A stretch of DNA of 64,000 bases from CAIWHR01 sp963734055. GTDB lineage: Bacteria; Pseudomonadota; Gammaproteobacteria; Burkholderiales; Casimicrobiaceae. The notes under the pieces were generated by a model. That model ran no database searches. It was not told the origin of the DNA and saw nothing but the letters and a program-made list of their open reading frames with translations. Of this stretch, positions 15,630 to 23,691 are shown piece after piece. The stretch spans positions 434,001 to 498,000 of the forward strand of contig CAVTFQ010000004.1 of assembly GCA_963734055.1 (NCBI GenBank). Direction: 5' to 3'. A program made the position numbers and the translations under genes. The first letter of the stretch is position 1. Every line of letters starts with the position of its first letter.

Positions 15630-15926
15630 ATGCCAGCCTATCTGATCGCAGAGCACATCATCACCGATGCGACCAAGTTCGAGGAGTATCGAACCCGGGC
15701 TGCGCCGATGATCGCGAAGCACGGTGGACGCTATCTGACCAAGGGCGGCAGCCACAAGCTGCCCGAAGGCGGCCACTGGAAGCCGGAGCGAATGGTGATC
15801 ATCGAGTTTCCGGACATGGAGGCCCTCAACCGCTGGTATCACTCGCCCGAATACCAGCCGCTGATCGCTCTGCGGAAGGCGTGCACCAGCGACCTCGACA
15901 TGTTGTTCACTCTCGAGGGTGTCTAG
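15630..15926 (+). CDS. DUF1330-family protein
   Basis: 98 residues, ATG 15630 with GGAGGAAA upstream. DUF1330 (ferredoxin-like dimeric fold) pattern: AYLIAEHIITDATKFEEYRT, MIAKHGGRYLTKGG, RMVIIEFPDMEALNRWYHSPEY. Unknown function. Intact, short leader, same strand as most neighbours. Confidence 0.9.
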   Translation: MPAYLIAEHIITDATKFEEYRTRAAPMIAKHGGRYLTKGGSHKLPEGGHWKPERMVIIEFPDMEALNRWYHSPEYQPLIALRKACTSDLDMLFTLEGV

Positions 15927-16161
15927 CGCAACTCGCCGGCTCCTCCACGACCGACGCAGCAGGATGGTTTCGAGCCTCTACGACGTTTGAATTCTGTGCA
16001 GTCGTCATTCGTCGCATCGTGCAGCTGCGACCAGCTCTCGGGGACCGTAACCGAGGACCTGACAAGGGTTTGCCATGCGTCATTCGATGCAACTGCATGC
16101 TGCGCGCGAGCCGCGCCCGGGCAGCGGGCGCGACTCGCCATGAGGCTCTATCGCAATCGGC

Positions 16162-16455
16162 TCAGCTGTGCCTGCTCTTCGCACGCGCGGAGGCGGGCTG
16201 CGTCGCGACGGTGCGCTTGAGCGATGCGCCTCCGCCGCGGTTCGACGCCTGCTTCGCTCCGGCCTTCGAGGCGCCGGCCGGCGGAAGCGTGGCGACACTC
16301 TCGAAGGAAGCGGGCGTCGCCGTCGCCACGGGGTCGTTGCATTGGTTCCCGGTGGCGTCCATGCCGCCGTTGGCGCCCCCGGAGCAGTCGAGCGCGTGAG
16401 CCGGCAGCGAAAAGAGCGTTGCTGCGATCAACGGTATGAGCAGTTTCGCGTTCAT
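16162..16455 (-). CDS. Small secreted protein, unknown family
   Basis: 97 residues; ATG 16455 preceded by GGAGGT. N-terminal signal MNAKLLIPLIAATLFSLPAHALD with likely cleavage after AHA. The mature part is short and Gly/Ala/Thr-rich with two Cys near its start (LDCSGGANGG and GNQCN). No recognised domain. The 235 bases to its right (15927-16161) hold nothing I can support. Confidence 0.6.
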   Translation of the reverse strand: MNAKLLIPLIAATLFSLPAHALDCSGGANGGMDATGNQCNDPVATATPASFESVATLPPAGASKAGAKQASNRGGGASLKRTVATQPASARAKSRHS

Positions 16456-16667
16456 GTCCGTACCTCCAGTCCAGTTGACCCGGAAATTGCTCCGGGCCGC
16501 CGCACGCACTGCACGTGCGGTGATTGGAAGACTGCTCGCGCCACGCCGACGCGTCAGCCGAACATTCGTGGGGGACGACAGGAATATTCACGCGCCACCG
16601 GCCGCTTTGCGCAAGGCGGTTGGGCACGGAGGCGGAGTCGCGGGGCTCTTCACCCGCCGGATATATC

Positions 16668-16914
16668 GTGAACGATCACCAGGCTGACGGCTTTCTTGCG
16701 CTTCCGCCGACCGGGAAGGGCGACGGCGTGCTGGTGCTTCACGCCTGGTGGGGCCTGAACGACACGGTGAAAGCCGTCTGTACGCGGCTGGCTGAATCCG
16801 GGCACGGGGCACTGGTTCTTCGAGCCGGACCGCCCGCGGGCCTACAATCGCGCAGGAGCGAGCCTGGCCTGGAATCGAACCCTGGACTTCCTCAAGCGAT
16901 CTTCCGCTTCGTGA
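16668..16914 (+). pseudogene. Dienelactone hydrolase remnant with internal deletion
   Basis: GTG 16668 reads DGFLALPPTGKGDGVLVLHAWWGLNDTVKAVC, the N-terminal core of dienelactone hydrolases, up to LAESG. Immediately after, in another frame, comes GTGHWFFEPDRPRAYNRAG...WNRTLDFLKRS and a stop at 16912-16914, which is the extreme C terminus of the same family. The middle with the catalytic Cys and Asp is gone. Clear deletion scar at about 16797. Confidence 0.85.
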
Positions 16915-17039
16915 GGCGGGGCCCCAATCACGTGGATGTTTCGCTCGTCGGGGGCCATCCCCGCCGCCTTGGGTCTGAGGCTCGCGTTCGGGCGGCGCTG
17001 ACATCGACCCAAGCCGCACTACGGAGGGAAAAGTCCACC

Positions 17040-17558
17040 ATGACTCATTCGGTCCGGATTCGTCCCGCCACGGAGACCGACGCCGCGGCTCTCCTCGCCA
17101 TCTATCGTCCGTTCGTCGAGGCGAGCGCGATCTCGTTCGAAACGGTTGCGCCTGCCGTTGAGGAGTTCTCGGCGCGCATTCGCAAGGCTCTGGCGGGATG
17201 GCAGTGGCTCGTCGCCGAGAAGGATGGGACGTGCATCGGCTACGCCTATGGGTCCACGCATCGCGAGCGCGCCGCCTACCGTTGGTCCGTCGAAGTCTCG
17301 GCGTACGTCGCGCCGACCCATCACCGCGAAGGGACCGGTCGCTTGCTGTACTCGACGCTGTTCGCCGACCTCGCCCAAAAGGGTTACTGCAATGCCTATG
17401 CCGGTGTGACGCTGCCCAACGACGCGAGCGTCGCCCTCCATCGCAGCGTGGGTTTCGCCCCCGTCGGGGTCTTCGAAGCCGTGGGCCGCAAGTTCGGTAG
17501 ATGGCACGATGTGGCGTGGTTCCAGCGGCGACTCCGCGATTCGCCTCCGTCCGAGTAG
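17040..17558 (+). CDS. GNAT N-acetyltransferase, phosphinothricin-acetyltransferase-like
   Basis: 172 residues, ATG 17040. Starts VRIRPATETDAAALLAIYRPFVEASAISFE, typical of the PAT/YncA subgroup; acetyl-CoA site VAPTHHREGTGRLLYSTLF at residues about 90-108; C-terminal GFAPVGVFEAVGRKFGRWHDVAWFQ is diagnostic for that subgroup. Members acetylate methionine sulfoximine or similar amino-acid analogues; substrate here unknown. Intact. Confidence 0.88.
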   Translation: MTHSVRIRPATETDAAALLAIYRPFVEASAISFETVAPAVEEFSARIRKALAGWQWLVAEKDGTCIGYAYGSTHRERAAYRWSVEVSAYVAPTHHREGTGRLLYSTLFADLAQKGYCNAYAGVTLPNDASVALHRSVGFAPVGVFEAVGRKFGRWHDVAWFQRRLRDSPPSE

Positions 17559-17697
17559 CAAGCCTCTCCACGGGTCAGGCTATCATCGCCGGCGTGGTCG
17601 CGTTTCCGGTGGTCCGCTGGCTGATCGCCCGCGGCCGCGGACACGCGGTCGTGCATCAATACCGTGCCAGGGCGAGCCCCCCGCACTCCACACATCG

Positions 17698-18060
17698 ATG
17701 AACGTAGCTCAATTGCAGGATTTCTGCCGCCGGTTTCCCGACGCGACCGAGACCCTGTACAAGGAACCGTACAACTTTCTCGTGTACTCCGTGGGCGGCA
17801 GGAAGTTCGCGTATTTCAAGACCAGCGAGCCGGAGCGGTGGCGATTCAGCACCCGTGTGACGCCCGATCGCTTCGTGGAGCTGACCGACGTTCCGGGGGT
17901 GAAGCCTGCGCGATACCGCGGGCGCTTCGGCTGGATCACGATCGTCGACGTTTCGAGCTTTCCCGCGGGCTATCTCAGGGAGCTCGTCACGTGGTCTTAC
18001 CAAAAGGCGTCGGCCTCGTTGAGCAAATCCCGGCAGAACGCCGTTCGTGCGTCGCGCTGA
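17698..18060 (+). CDS. MmcQ/YjbR-family protein
   Basis: 120 residues, ATG 17698. CyaY-like fold family: LQDFCRRFPDATETLYKEPYNFLVYSVGGRKFAYF, KPARYRGRFGWITI and the terminal YQKASASLSKSR. Suspected DNA- or ligand-binding role, unproven. No obvious ribosome site; the 139 bases upstream are non-coding. Confidence 0.85.
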   Translation: MNVAQLQDFCRRFPDATETLYKEPYNFLVYSVGGRKFAYFKTSEPERWRFSTRVTPDRFVELTDVPGVKPARYRGRFGWITIVDVSSFPAGYLRELVTWSYQKASASLSKSRQNAVRASR

Positions 18061-18201
18061 ACCGACGCTTACGGCCTTCGCCGGGAATGGGTACGCGCAC
18101 GTCGGCGCCTTGCCTTGCGATCGGGCCGCGGCGCCCTATGGCCCCAAAGTGGAGGTGGCCGTACCATATCCGACCGATCTCGACTGCCAGGAGGCGTGCA
18201 A

Positions 18202-18468
18202 ATGAACCTGCCGCGATTCACCGCCGATGCCTCGCTTTCCCGGACGTTGGGACGCTACCGAGCCGCTGCGGCGATCCGCGGCGACGATCCTCGAGGAAGC
18301 GTGACCCCGGCGCTCGTGGGCCGGTGGCACATCCCATGGACCCGGTGCGAAATCAACTGCATCGAAGTGTGCACACGGTTCTGCGCGCCCACGGGCTGGG
18401 ATTGCTGCGCCTGGGAAACGCGCTGCGCGGTGAGCTGCGACGGCCGGGTGATCGCCACGACCTATTGA
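18202..18468 (+). CDS. Small cysteine-rich protein
   Basis: 88 residues, ATG 18202 with CAGGAGG upstream. N terminus MNLPRFTADASLSRTLGRYR is followed by a short Gly/Pro segment and a C-terminal half with eight Cys (RCEINCIEVCTRFC, WDCCAWETRC, VSC). No transmembrane helix or clear signal peptide. Peptides beginning MNLPRFTAxASL occur in other proteobacteria as far as I recall, always unannotated. A LanC-like gene lies 790 bases downstream, but no modifying dehydratase is present. Confidence 0.6.
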   Translation: MNLPRFTADASLSRTLGRYRAAAAIRGDDPRGSVTPALVGRWHIPWTRCEINCIEVCTRFCAPTGWDCCAWETRCAVSCDGRVIATTY

Positions 18469-18502
18469 GGAGGGTGCGCGCCGTTCCACCAGGGGAGCCG
18501 TG

Positions 18503-18787
18503 ATGCCGGAATCCGATCCCGTTGCCGCGCTGATTCTGGACTTGCTCGAATGGGTCGGCCCGCGGCCGAGGCCCTACGCGGAGGTCATCGAGGCATGGCG
18601 TACGTCGTGCCCGCGGCTGCCGGTGTGGGAGGAGGCGAACGCGCGCGGCTATCTCGCGCATGGCCGCCTCGACGGTGTCGGCGCGGTCGTTTCCGTGTCG
18701 CCGGAAGGCGCAGCCTACCTTGCCGCGCAGCGATCGCCGTCGCGCTCGGGGTCGAATCCCGGCACCGGTGCGTCGCCTCGCTCCTGA
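18503..18787 (+). CDS. Conserved hypothetical protein
   Basis: 94 residues, ATG 18503 (GTG 18500 in frame just before). Reads ILDLLEWVGPRPRPYAEVIEAWRTSC, VWEEANARGYLAHG, VVSVSPEGAAYLAAQ: a helix-turn-helix-like layout with a C-terminal wing is possible, but there is no recognised domain. Confidence 0.55.
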   Translation: MPESDPVAALILDLLEWVGPRPRPYAEVIEAWRTSCPRLPVWEEANARGYLAHGRLDGVGAVVSVSPEGAAYLAAQRSPSRSGSNPGTGASPRS

Positions 18788-18805
18788 ACGTCGATCCGCT
18801 TCGTC

Positions 18806-19168
18806 GTGACCCTTCTGTACCTCACCGCGCCGGCGGTTGCGTTCCTGCTGCTGGCAGCCCATTTCCTGCGTGCCCAGAACATCGTGGTCGCGACGGCGTG
18901 CGTCCTGATCATCTTGCTGCTCTTCGTCCGACGGCCCTGGGCCGCGCGAGTGATCCAGGCGGCCCTGCTTCTCGGATCGCTCGAGTGGTTGCTCGCGACC
19001 ATCATGCTGGTGCGGGCGAGAATCGGAATGGGCGAGCCTTATCTGCGAGCAGCGGTGATCCTCGGCGCCGTTGGTCTTCTTACCGCGGGCGCGGCGCTCG
19101 TTTTCCAGACGCGGCGGCTCCGCGCTCGCTACGGCCTGACACCGGCCGATTCGCCGGAAGCTCGATGA
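18806..19168 (+). CDS. Four-helix membrane protein
   Basis: 120 residues, GTG 18806, 18 bases after the preceding stop. Hydrophobic segments at about residues 4-24, 26-43, 48-70 and 78-101; basic C-terminal tail (RRLRARYG). No family recognised. Probably co-transcribed with 18503 and the LanC-like gene. Confidence 0.6.
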   Translation: MTLLYLTAPAVAFLLLAAHFLRAQNIVVATACVLIILLLFVRRPWAARVIQAALLLGSLEWLLATIMLVRARIGMGEPYLRAAVILGAVGLLTAGAALVFQTRRLRARYGLTPADSPEAR

Positions 19169-19256
19169 GCGCAGAGCTCGATCACCTGACCGTTCCCGTC
19201 CGCGGCAGCCGGCGGCGCGCACGTAGCGGACCGGTGCGCGTCGCCATCAGCCCGCG

Positions 19257-20522
19257 ATGCCAGATGCCGTGACCCTCTTCGAGGCGTCGCGGCACGAGCG
19301 GCTGCGGCCGGTCGCGTGGGACGAGGAACGGGCCCGCGCCACGATCGAGTTCATCGTCGACGACTGCGAGCGGCGGTACACGCGAGAGCGCTACTGGCCG
19401 CCGCATCCGCGCGATGCGGGAGGGGGAACAGGTCCCGAGACGTTCGCCACCGACCTCTACTGCGGCGCATGCGGAGTATTTTGGGCGCTCCATTACCTGC
19501 AGTCGGTCGGTGCGGCCCGCCTCTCCCGCAGCTACCTGAACGAGCTCGACCTGCTGCTCGCGCGCAATCGCGCCTGGCTCGGCCCATCGGCAGGACGGGA
19601 ACGGGCCTCGTTCCTCGCAGGCGACACGCCGATCCGGATGCTCGCATACGGCGAGAATCCATCGGCGGACCTCGAGCGGGAGCTGCAGGCGCTGATCTCC
19701 GGCAATCTCGAGCATCCGGCGCGCGAGCTCATGTGGGGCTCGCCGGGCACGATGCTCGCGGCCCTGTTCCTGCACGAGCATACGCGCGAGGCAAAGTGGG
19801 CCGACCTCTTTCGCCGCACCGCGTCCAGGCTCTGGTCGCAGCTCGAGTGGTCGGCCGAACACGAATGCGCCTACTGGACCCAGACGTTTGCCGGTTGGAA
19901 GACGACCTATCTGGGCGCGGTCCACGGCTTCGTCGGCACCGCGTCGCCGCTGATCCGCGGCCGGCGACTGCTCGATCCGGAGGCGTGGGCAGCGTGGGAG
20001 CACCGCATCGCCGGGACGGTCGATCGCACCGCCGTGCGGGTCCATGGCCAGGCCAACTGGCCGGGACTGTTGTCCCTTCCGGACGGCTGGCGCGAGAAAA
20101 CGCTGATGCAGATCTGCCACGGCGCGCCCGGATTCGTCGTGGGCCTGGCCGACTTTCCGGGAGACGCGATCGGCGACCTGCTGCTCGAGGCCGGCGAGGC
20201 GATCTGGGCGGCCGGCCCCATGACCAAGGGCTGCAACCTCTGCCACGGCACGGGCGGCAACGGGTACGCGTTCCTGAAGCTCTACGGCCGCACGCGCGAC
20301 CGCCGATGGCTCGATCGCGCTCGTTCATTCGCCATGCACGGGATCGAGCAGATGCACGGCGACGCGGCACGGCACGGACAGCTGCGCTACTCGCTGTGGA
20401 CGGGCGACCCGGGCTTCGCGATCTATCTCTGGGACTGCGTGCAGGCGACGGCCCGGTTCCCCACGCTCGACGTCTTCTATGCCGATGACGCCCGCGGCGC
20501 CGGAACGCGCTCGCCGTCCTGA
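19257..20522 (+). CDS. LanC-like zinc protein
   Basis: 421 residues, ATG 19257. Alpha/alpha-toroid of the LanC/LanCL family: repeats of GxxG and the zinc-site motifs QICHGAPGFVVGLADF and CNLCHGTGGNGYAFLKLYGR (Cys, then Cys-His), with a tail LRYSLWTGDPGFAIYLW. LanC enzymes close thioether rings in lanthipeptides; free-standing LanCL proteins add glutathione to dehydrated Ser/Thr. No LanB, LanM or transporter gene is nearby, so the second role, or something else, is more likely. Confidence 0.85.
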   Translation: MPDAVTLFEASRHERLRPVAWDEERARATIEFIVDDCERRYTRERYWPPHPRDAGGGTGPETFATDLYCGACGVFWALHYLQSVGAARLSRSYLNELDLLLARNRAWLGPSAGRERASFLAGDTPIRMLAYGENPSADLERELQALISGNLEHPARELMWGSPGTMLAALFLHEHTREAKWADLFRRTASRLWSQLEWSAEHECAYWTQTFAGWKTTYLGAVHGFVGTASPLIRGRRLLDPEAWAAWEHRIAGTVDRTAVRVHGQANWPGLLSLPDGWREKTLMQICHGAPGFVVGLADFPGDAIGDLLLEAGEAIWAAGPMTKGCNLCHGTGGNGYAFLKLYGRTRDRRWLDRARSFAMHGIEQMHGDAARHGQLRYSLWTGDPGFAIYLWDCVQATARFPTLDVFYADDARGAGTRSPS

Positions 20523-20535
20523 TCGAGGCTCGCGG

Positions 20536-21105
20536 ATGGGCGCCCCTTCGGCCGGCAAGATCCTCCTGATCAACGGCGCGTCGAGCTCGGGGAAATCCAC
20601 GCTGTGCCGCGCCCTCCAGGCCACGCTCGACGAGCCGTTCTGGCACTACTCGATCGATCACTTCCGGAACACGGGCGTGCTGCCGATGGAGCGCATCGAC
20701 CGCGGCGACTTCGCGTGGGCCGACCTTCGCGAGGCGTTCTTCGAAGGGTTCCATCGTTGCCTGCCGGCGCTCGCCGCGGCCGGGAACAATCTCGTCGTCG
20801 AGCACGTCGTCGAAACTCAGGCGTGGATGTCCCGGCTGGTCGCGCTGCTCGCCTCGTTCGACGTGTTCTACGTCGGCCTTCGATGCCCGCTCGCCGAGCT
20901 CGAGGCGCGCGAGCGGCGCCGCGGGGATCGCCGGCCGGGCGAGGCGCGACATGACCACGCCACCGTCCACACGTTCGGCCTCTACGATCTCGAGCTCGAC
21001 TCGACTCGACCGCTCGAGGCCAATGTCGACGCCGTCGTCGCGGCGTGGCGGTCACGCGCGCGGCCGAGCGCCTTCGAGCGCATGCTGGCTACGGGACCAG
21101 GCTGA
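20536..21105 (+). CDS. P-loop phosphotransferase, chloramphenicol-phosphotransferase-like
   Basis: 189 residues from ATG 20536 (an upstream in-frame start overlaps the previous gene). Walker A INGASSSGKSTLCRAL at residues 11-26, then DEPFWHYSIDHF, NLVVEHVVET and FYVGLRCPLAELEARERRRGDR, the layout of CPT-type kinases. The Streptomyces enzyme phosphorylates chloramphenicol; most relatives have unknown substrates, so resistance should not be assumed. Confidence 0.85.
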   Translation: MGAPSAGKILLINGASSSGKSTLCRALQATLDEPFWHYSIDHFRNTGVLPMERIDRGDFAWADLREAFFEGFHRCLPALAAAGNNLVVEHVVETQAWMSRLVALLASFDVFYVGLRCPLAELEARERRRGDRRPGEARHDHATVHTFGLYDLELDSTRPLEANVDAVVAAWRSRARPSAFERMLATGPG

Positions 21106-21183
21106 CCGGGCGCCCGGCTCGCGCCGGTCCGCATTAGTGTTTATCATCGTGCGGCCCGTTTCGGCGCATCCGTGGAGGAGCAC

Positions 21184-21618
21184 ATGAGCGAAGACCGCAC
21201 GTACAACGGTTCCTGCTTCTGTGGAACCGTTCAATTCACCGTCACCGGCGAGCCCGCGGCGATGGGGTACTGCCACTGCGAGTCGTGCCGGCACTGGTCC
21301 GCGGGACCGGTGAACGCGTTCACGCTGTGGAAGCCCGACGCCGTCAAGGTCACGCAAGGCGCATCCAACATCGGCACGTACAACAAGTCGCCGCAAAGCT
21401 ATCGCAAGTGGTGCAAGACCTGCGGCGGCCACTTGTTCACCGAGCATCCGGGCTGGGGTCTGACCGACGTGTACGCGGCCGTCATTCCGACGCTGCCGTT
21501 CAAGCCGGGCGTCCACGTCCACTACCAGGAATCGGTGCTGCCGATCCGGGACGGCGTCGCGAAGCTCAAGGATCTGCCGAAGGAGATGGGCGGCTCGGGC
21601 ATCGGCGTCCCGGAGTAG
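21184..21618 (+). CDS. GFA-family zinc protein (second copy in window)
   Basis: 144 residues, ATG 21184 with TGGAGGAG upstream. Zinc motifs GSCFCGTVQFTV, GYCHCESCRHWSAGP and KWCKTCGGHLF are complete. It differs from the cassette 14 protein in length and C terminus, so it is a distinct subfamily rather than a recent duplicate. Confidence 0.9.
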   Translation: MSEDRTYNGSCFCGTVQFTVTGEPAAMGYCHCESCRHWSAGPVNAFTLWKPDAVKVTQGASNIGTYNKSPQSYRKWCKTCGGHLFTEHPGWGLTDVYAAVIPTLPFKPGVHVHYQESVLPIRDGVAKLKDLPKEMGGSGIGVPE

Positions 21619-21964
21619 TCGTCATTCCCGCCAACGCGGGAATTGCGCGACTTGCGTCACTACGGGCGACAGCCCCGCGTCACTGAGTCCCCGCCGCCGC
21701 GGGGACGACGGAGAATGCATGCGACCGGCGCATTCGTCGCGGATGCAACGCGTTGACGATTGACGGTCAGGCCGCACGCCGGTTGCGTCGCGTCCCCGCG
21801 TGGTCGTACCATCGACCGCCCGACGCGCAGCAACGAGGCCCGCCAAAGGACGCAACCGTGACGGGCTCCGACCAGGCCAGGCTTCTGCCGCGCGCTCGTC
21901 GTCGCCCATTACGTGTACCTTCGACTGCCGCGGCCGTGGCCGGCTGAAACCGAGGAGGCCCCCG
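21619..21964. repeat. Intergenic region with REP-like palindromes
   Basis: 346 bases without a supported gene. Two palindromic units: GTCATTCCCGCCAACGCGGGAAT (21622-21644) and GTCCCCGCCGCCGCGGGGACGACGG (21687-21711). They match the units at 51 kb and 59 kb. Start of the next gene is set at 21965 by its GAGGAGG site; the longer open frame to 21800 has no conserved residues. Confidence 0.65.
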
Positions 21965-23677
21965 ATGTCCGCTGCCAAGTCCGTCGCCGAGCTGGTCGTC
22001 GAATTCCTGACCGGCCACGGCGTCGACCGCGTGTTCGGCCTGCAGGGCGGCCACATCCAGCCGATCTGGGATTTCCTCGCGCGACGCGGCGTACGGATCG
22101 TCGACGTCCGCGACGAGGGCGCGGCGGTGCACATGGCGCACGCGCATGCGGCGCTCGGGCGTGGCTTCGGCGTGGCGCTCGTCACCGCGGGACCCGGCGT
22201 GACGAATTGCGTGACGGCGATGGCCAACGCCCAGCTCGAGCGGGTCCCGGTGCTCCTGATCGGCGGCTGCGCGCCGGTCGCGCAGGACGACCTGGGGCCG
22301 CTGCAGGGCATCGCGCACGTCGACATCATGCGACCGGTGACGCGCCTCGCGCGCACGCTGCGCGTCGCCGACAACGTACTGCGCGACCTCGACAAGGCGC
22401 TCGCCGCCGCGCTCGGGGATGGAACGGTTCCCGGACCCGTCTACGTCGAGATCCCGACCGACGTCCTGCGCGAAGTCGTTCCGCCCGCGATCGTGCTCGA
22501 CGAGTACCTCACCGCGCGGCCGCGGCGGCGCCTGCCGCCCGATCCCGCGGAAATCGCGCGAGCCGCGCGCATGATCGACGAGGCGACGCGGCCGCTCGTC
22601 GTGACGGGGCGCGGCGCGCAGGGCGCGGCCCGCGAGCTCGTCTCCTTCCTCGACCGGACGGGCGCCGTCTATCTCGATACGCAGGAGAGCCGCGGGCTCG
22701 TGCCCGCCGGTCACCCGGCGATGGTCGGCGCGATGCGCGGGCGCGCGATGCAGGAGGCCGATCTCGTCGTCGTCGTCGGCCGCAAGCTCGACTACCAGAT
22801 GGCCTACGGCTCGCCGGCAGTGTTCGGCAAGGCGCGCTTCCTCCGCATCGCCGACAACTGGGAGGAACTGCGCGAGAACCGCCGCGGCGAGGTCGAGCTC
22901 ATGGCCGACCCCGCGCTTGCGCTCGCGGCGCTCTCGCAGGCGGTCAAAAGCAAGCCGGCGCGCCTCGACGCGCAGTGGACAGCGTCGCTGCGAAGCGAGC
23001 ACGAGCGCCGCTCGGCGCGCTACGCCGAATCGCTCGCGAGCGTTCCCGCCGGCAAGGACGGCCACATGCATCCGAACCGGATCTTCGCGGCGCTCGCGAA
23101 GGCGCTCCGGCCCGACGCGATCACGATCGCCGACGGCGGCGACATCCTGAGCTTCGCGCGGATGGGTCTCCCGCCGCGGACCTACCTCGACTCCGGCACG
23201 TTCGGCTGCCTCGGCGTCGGCATCCCGTACGGCGTCGCCGCCGCGCTCCTCCATCCCGATCGGCAGGTGGTCGTCGTCACCGGCGACGGTGCCTTCGGCA
23301 TCAACGCGATGGAGATCGACTCCGCCAAGCGGCACGGCGCGAAAGCCGTGTTCATCGTCGCCAACAACGCCGCGTGGAACATCGAGCGCCTCGATCAGGA
23401 AATGAACTACGGCGGCCGCGTCGTCGGCACCACGCTGCAGTGGTCCGACTACGCGGCGATGGCGCGCGCATTCGGCCTCCACGGCGAGCGCGTCACCGAC
23501 CCCGCGCGGCTCGACGGCGCGCTCGCCGACGCCTTCGCGAACGCGCCGGCGCTCCTCGACGTCGTCGTGACGCGCGACGCGCTGTCCTCGGACGCGGGCA
23601 AGGGACTGGGCTGGGTGCCCGTCTACCAGGCGCTCACGGCGTGGGACGACGCCGAGCGCGCTCGTCGTAACGCGTAG
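21965..23677 (+). CDS. Thiamine-pyrophosphate enzyme, acetolactate-synthase-like
   Basis: 570 residues, ATG 21965 preceded by GAGGAGG. Full three-domain POX/ALS fold: N-terminal PYR domain with catalytic Glu in VRDEGAAVHMAHAHAAL and VTAGPGVTN; central NAD/FAD-like domain; C-terminal PP domain with GDGAFGINAMEIDSA...NN, the Mg/TPP motif. Likely a 2-oxoacid decarboxylase, carboligase or oxalyl-CoA-type enzyme; no small regulatory subunit follows, so true acetolactate synthase is unlikely. First gene of an operon with the acyl-CoA ligase and OsmC. Confidence 0.88.
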   Translation: MSAAKSVAELVVEFLTGHGVDRVFGLQGGHIQPIWDFLARRGVRIVDVRDEGAAVHMAHAHAALGRGFGVALVTAGPGVTNCVTAMANAQLERVPVLLIGGCAPVAQDDLGPLQGIAHVDIMRPVTRLARTLRVADNVLRDLDKALAAALGDGTVPGPVYVEIPTDVLREVVPPAIVLDEYLTARPRRRLPPDPAEIARAARMIDEATRPLVVTGRGAQGAARELVSFLDRTGAVYLDTQESRGLVPAGHPAMVGAMRGRAMQEADLVVVVGRKLDYQMAYGSPAVFGKARFLRIADNWEELRENRRGEVELMADPALALAALSQAVKSKPARLDAQWTASLRSEHERRSARYAESLASVPAGKDGHMHPNRIFAALAKALRPDAITIADGGDILSFARMGLPPRTYLDSGTFGCLGVGIPYGVAAALLHPDRQVVVVTGDGAFGINAMEIDSAKRHGAKAVFIVANNAAWNIERLDQEMNYGGRVVGTTLQWSDYAAMARAFGLHGERVTDPARLDGALADAFANAPALLDVVVTRDALSSDAGKGLGWVPVYQALTAWDDAERARRNA

Positions 23678-23691
23678 CGGAGGCGGTCGCA

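Noticed and set aside
18202..20522. A true lanthipeptide biosynthesis cluster
   Set aside because: No LanB, LanM, protease or exporter is encoded nearby; only a LanC-like protein and a Cys-rich peptide. Kept as a low-certainty finding instead.
20536..21105. Chloramphenicol resistance gene
   Set aside because: The fold matches CPT-type kinases, but there is no evidence for the drug as substrate; family members with other roles are common.
21965..23677. Biosynthetic acetolactate synthase (ilvB)
   Set aside because: No ilvN regulatory subunit or ilvC follows; the operon partners are an acyl-CoA ligase and OsmC, so a different TPP enzyme is more likely.
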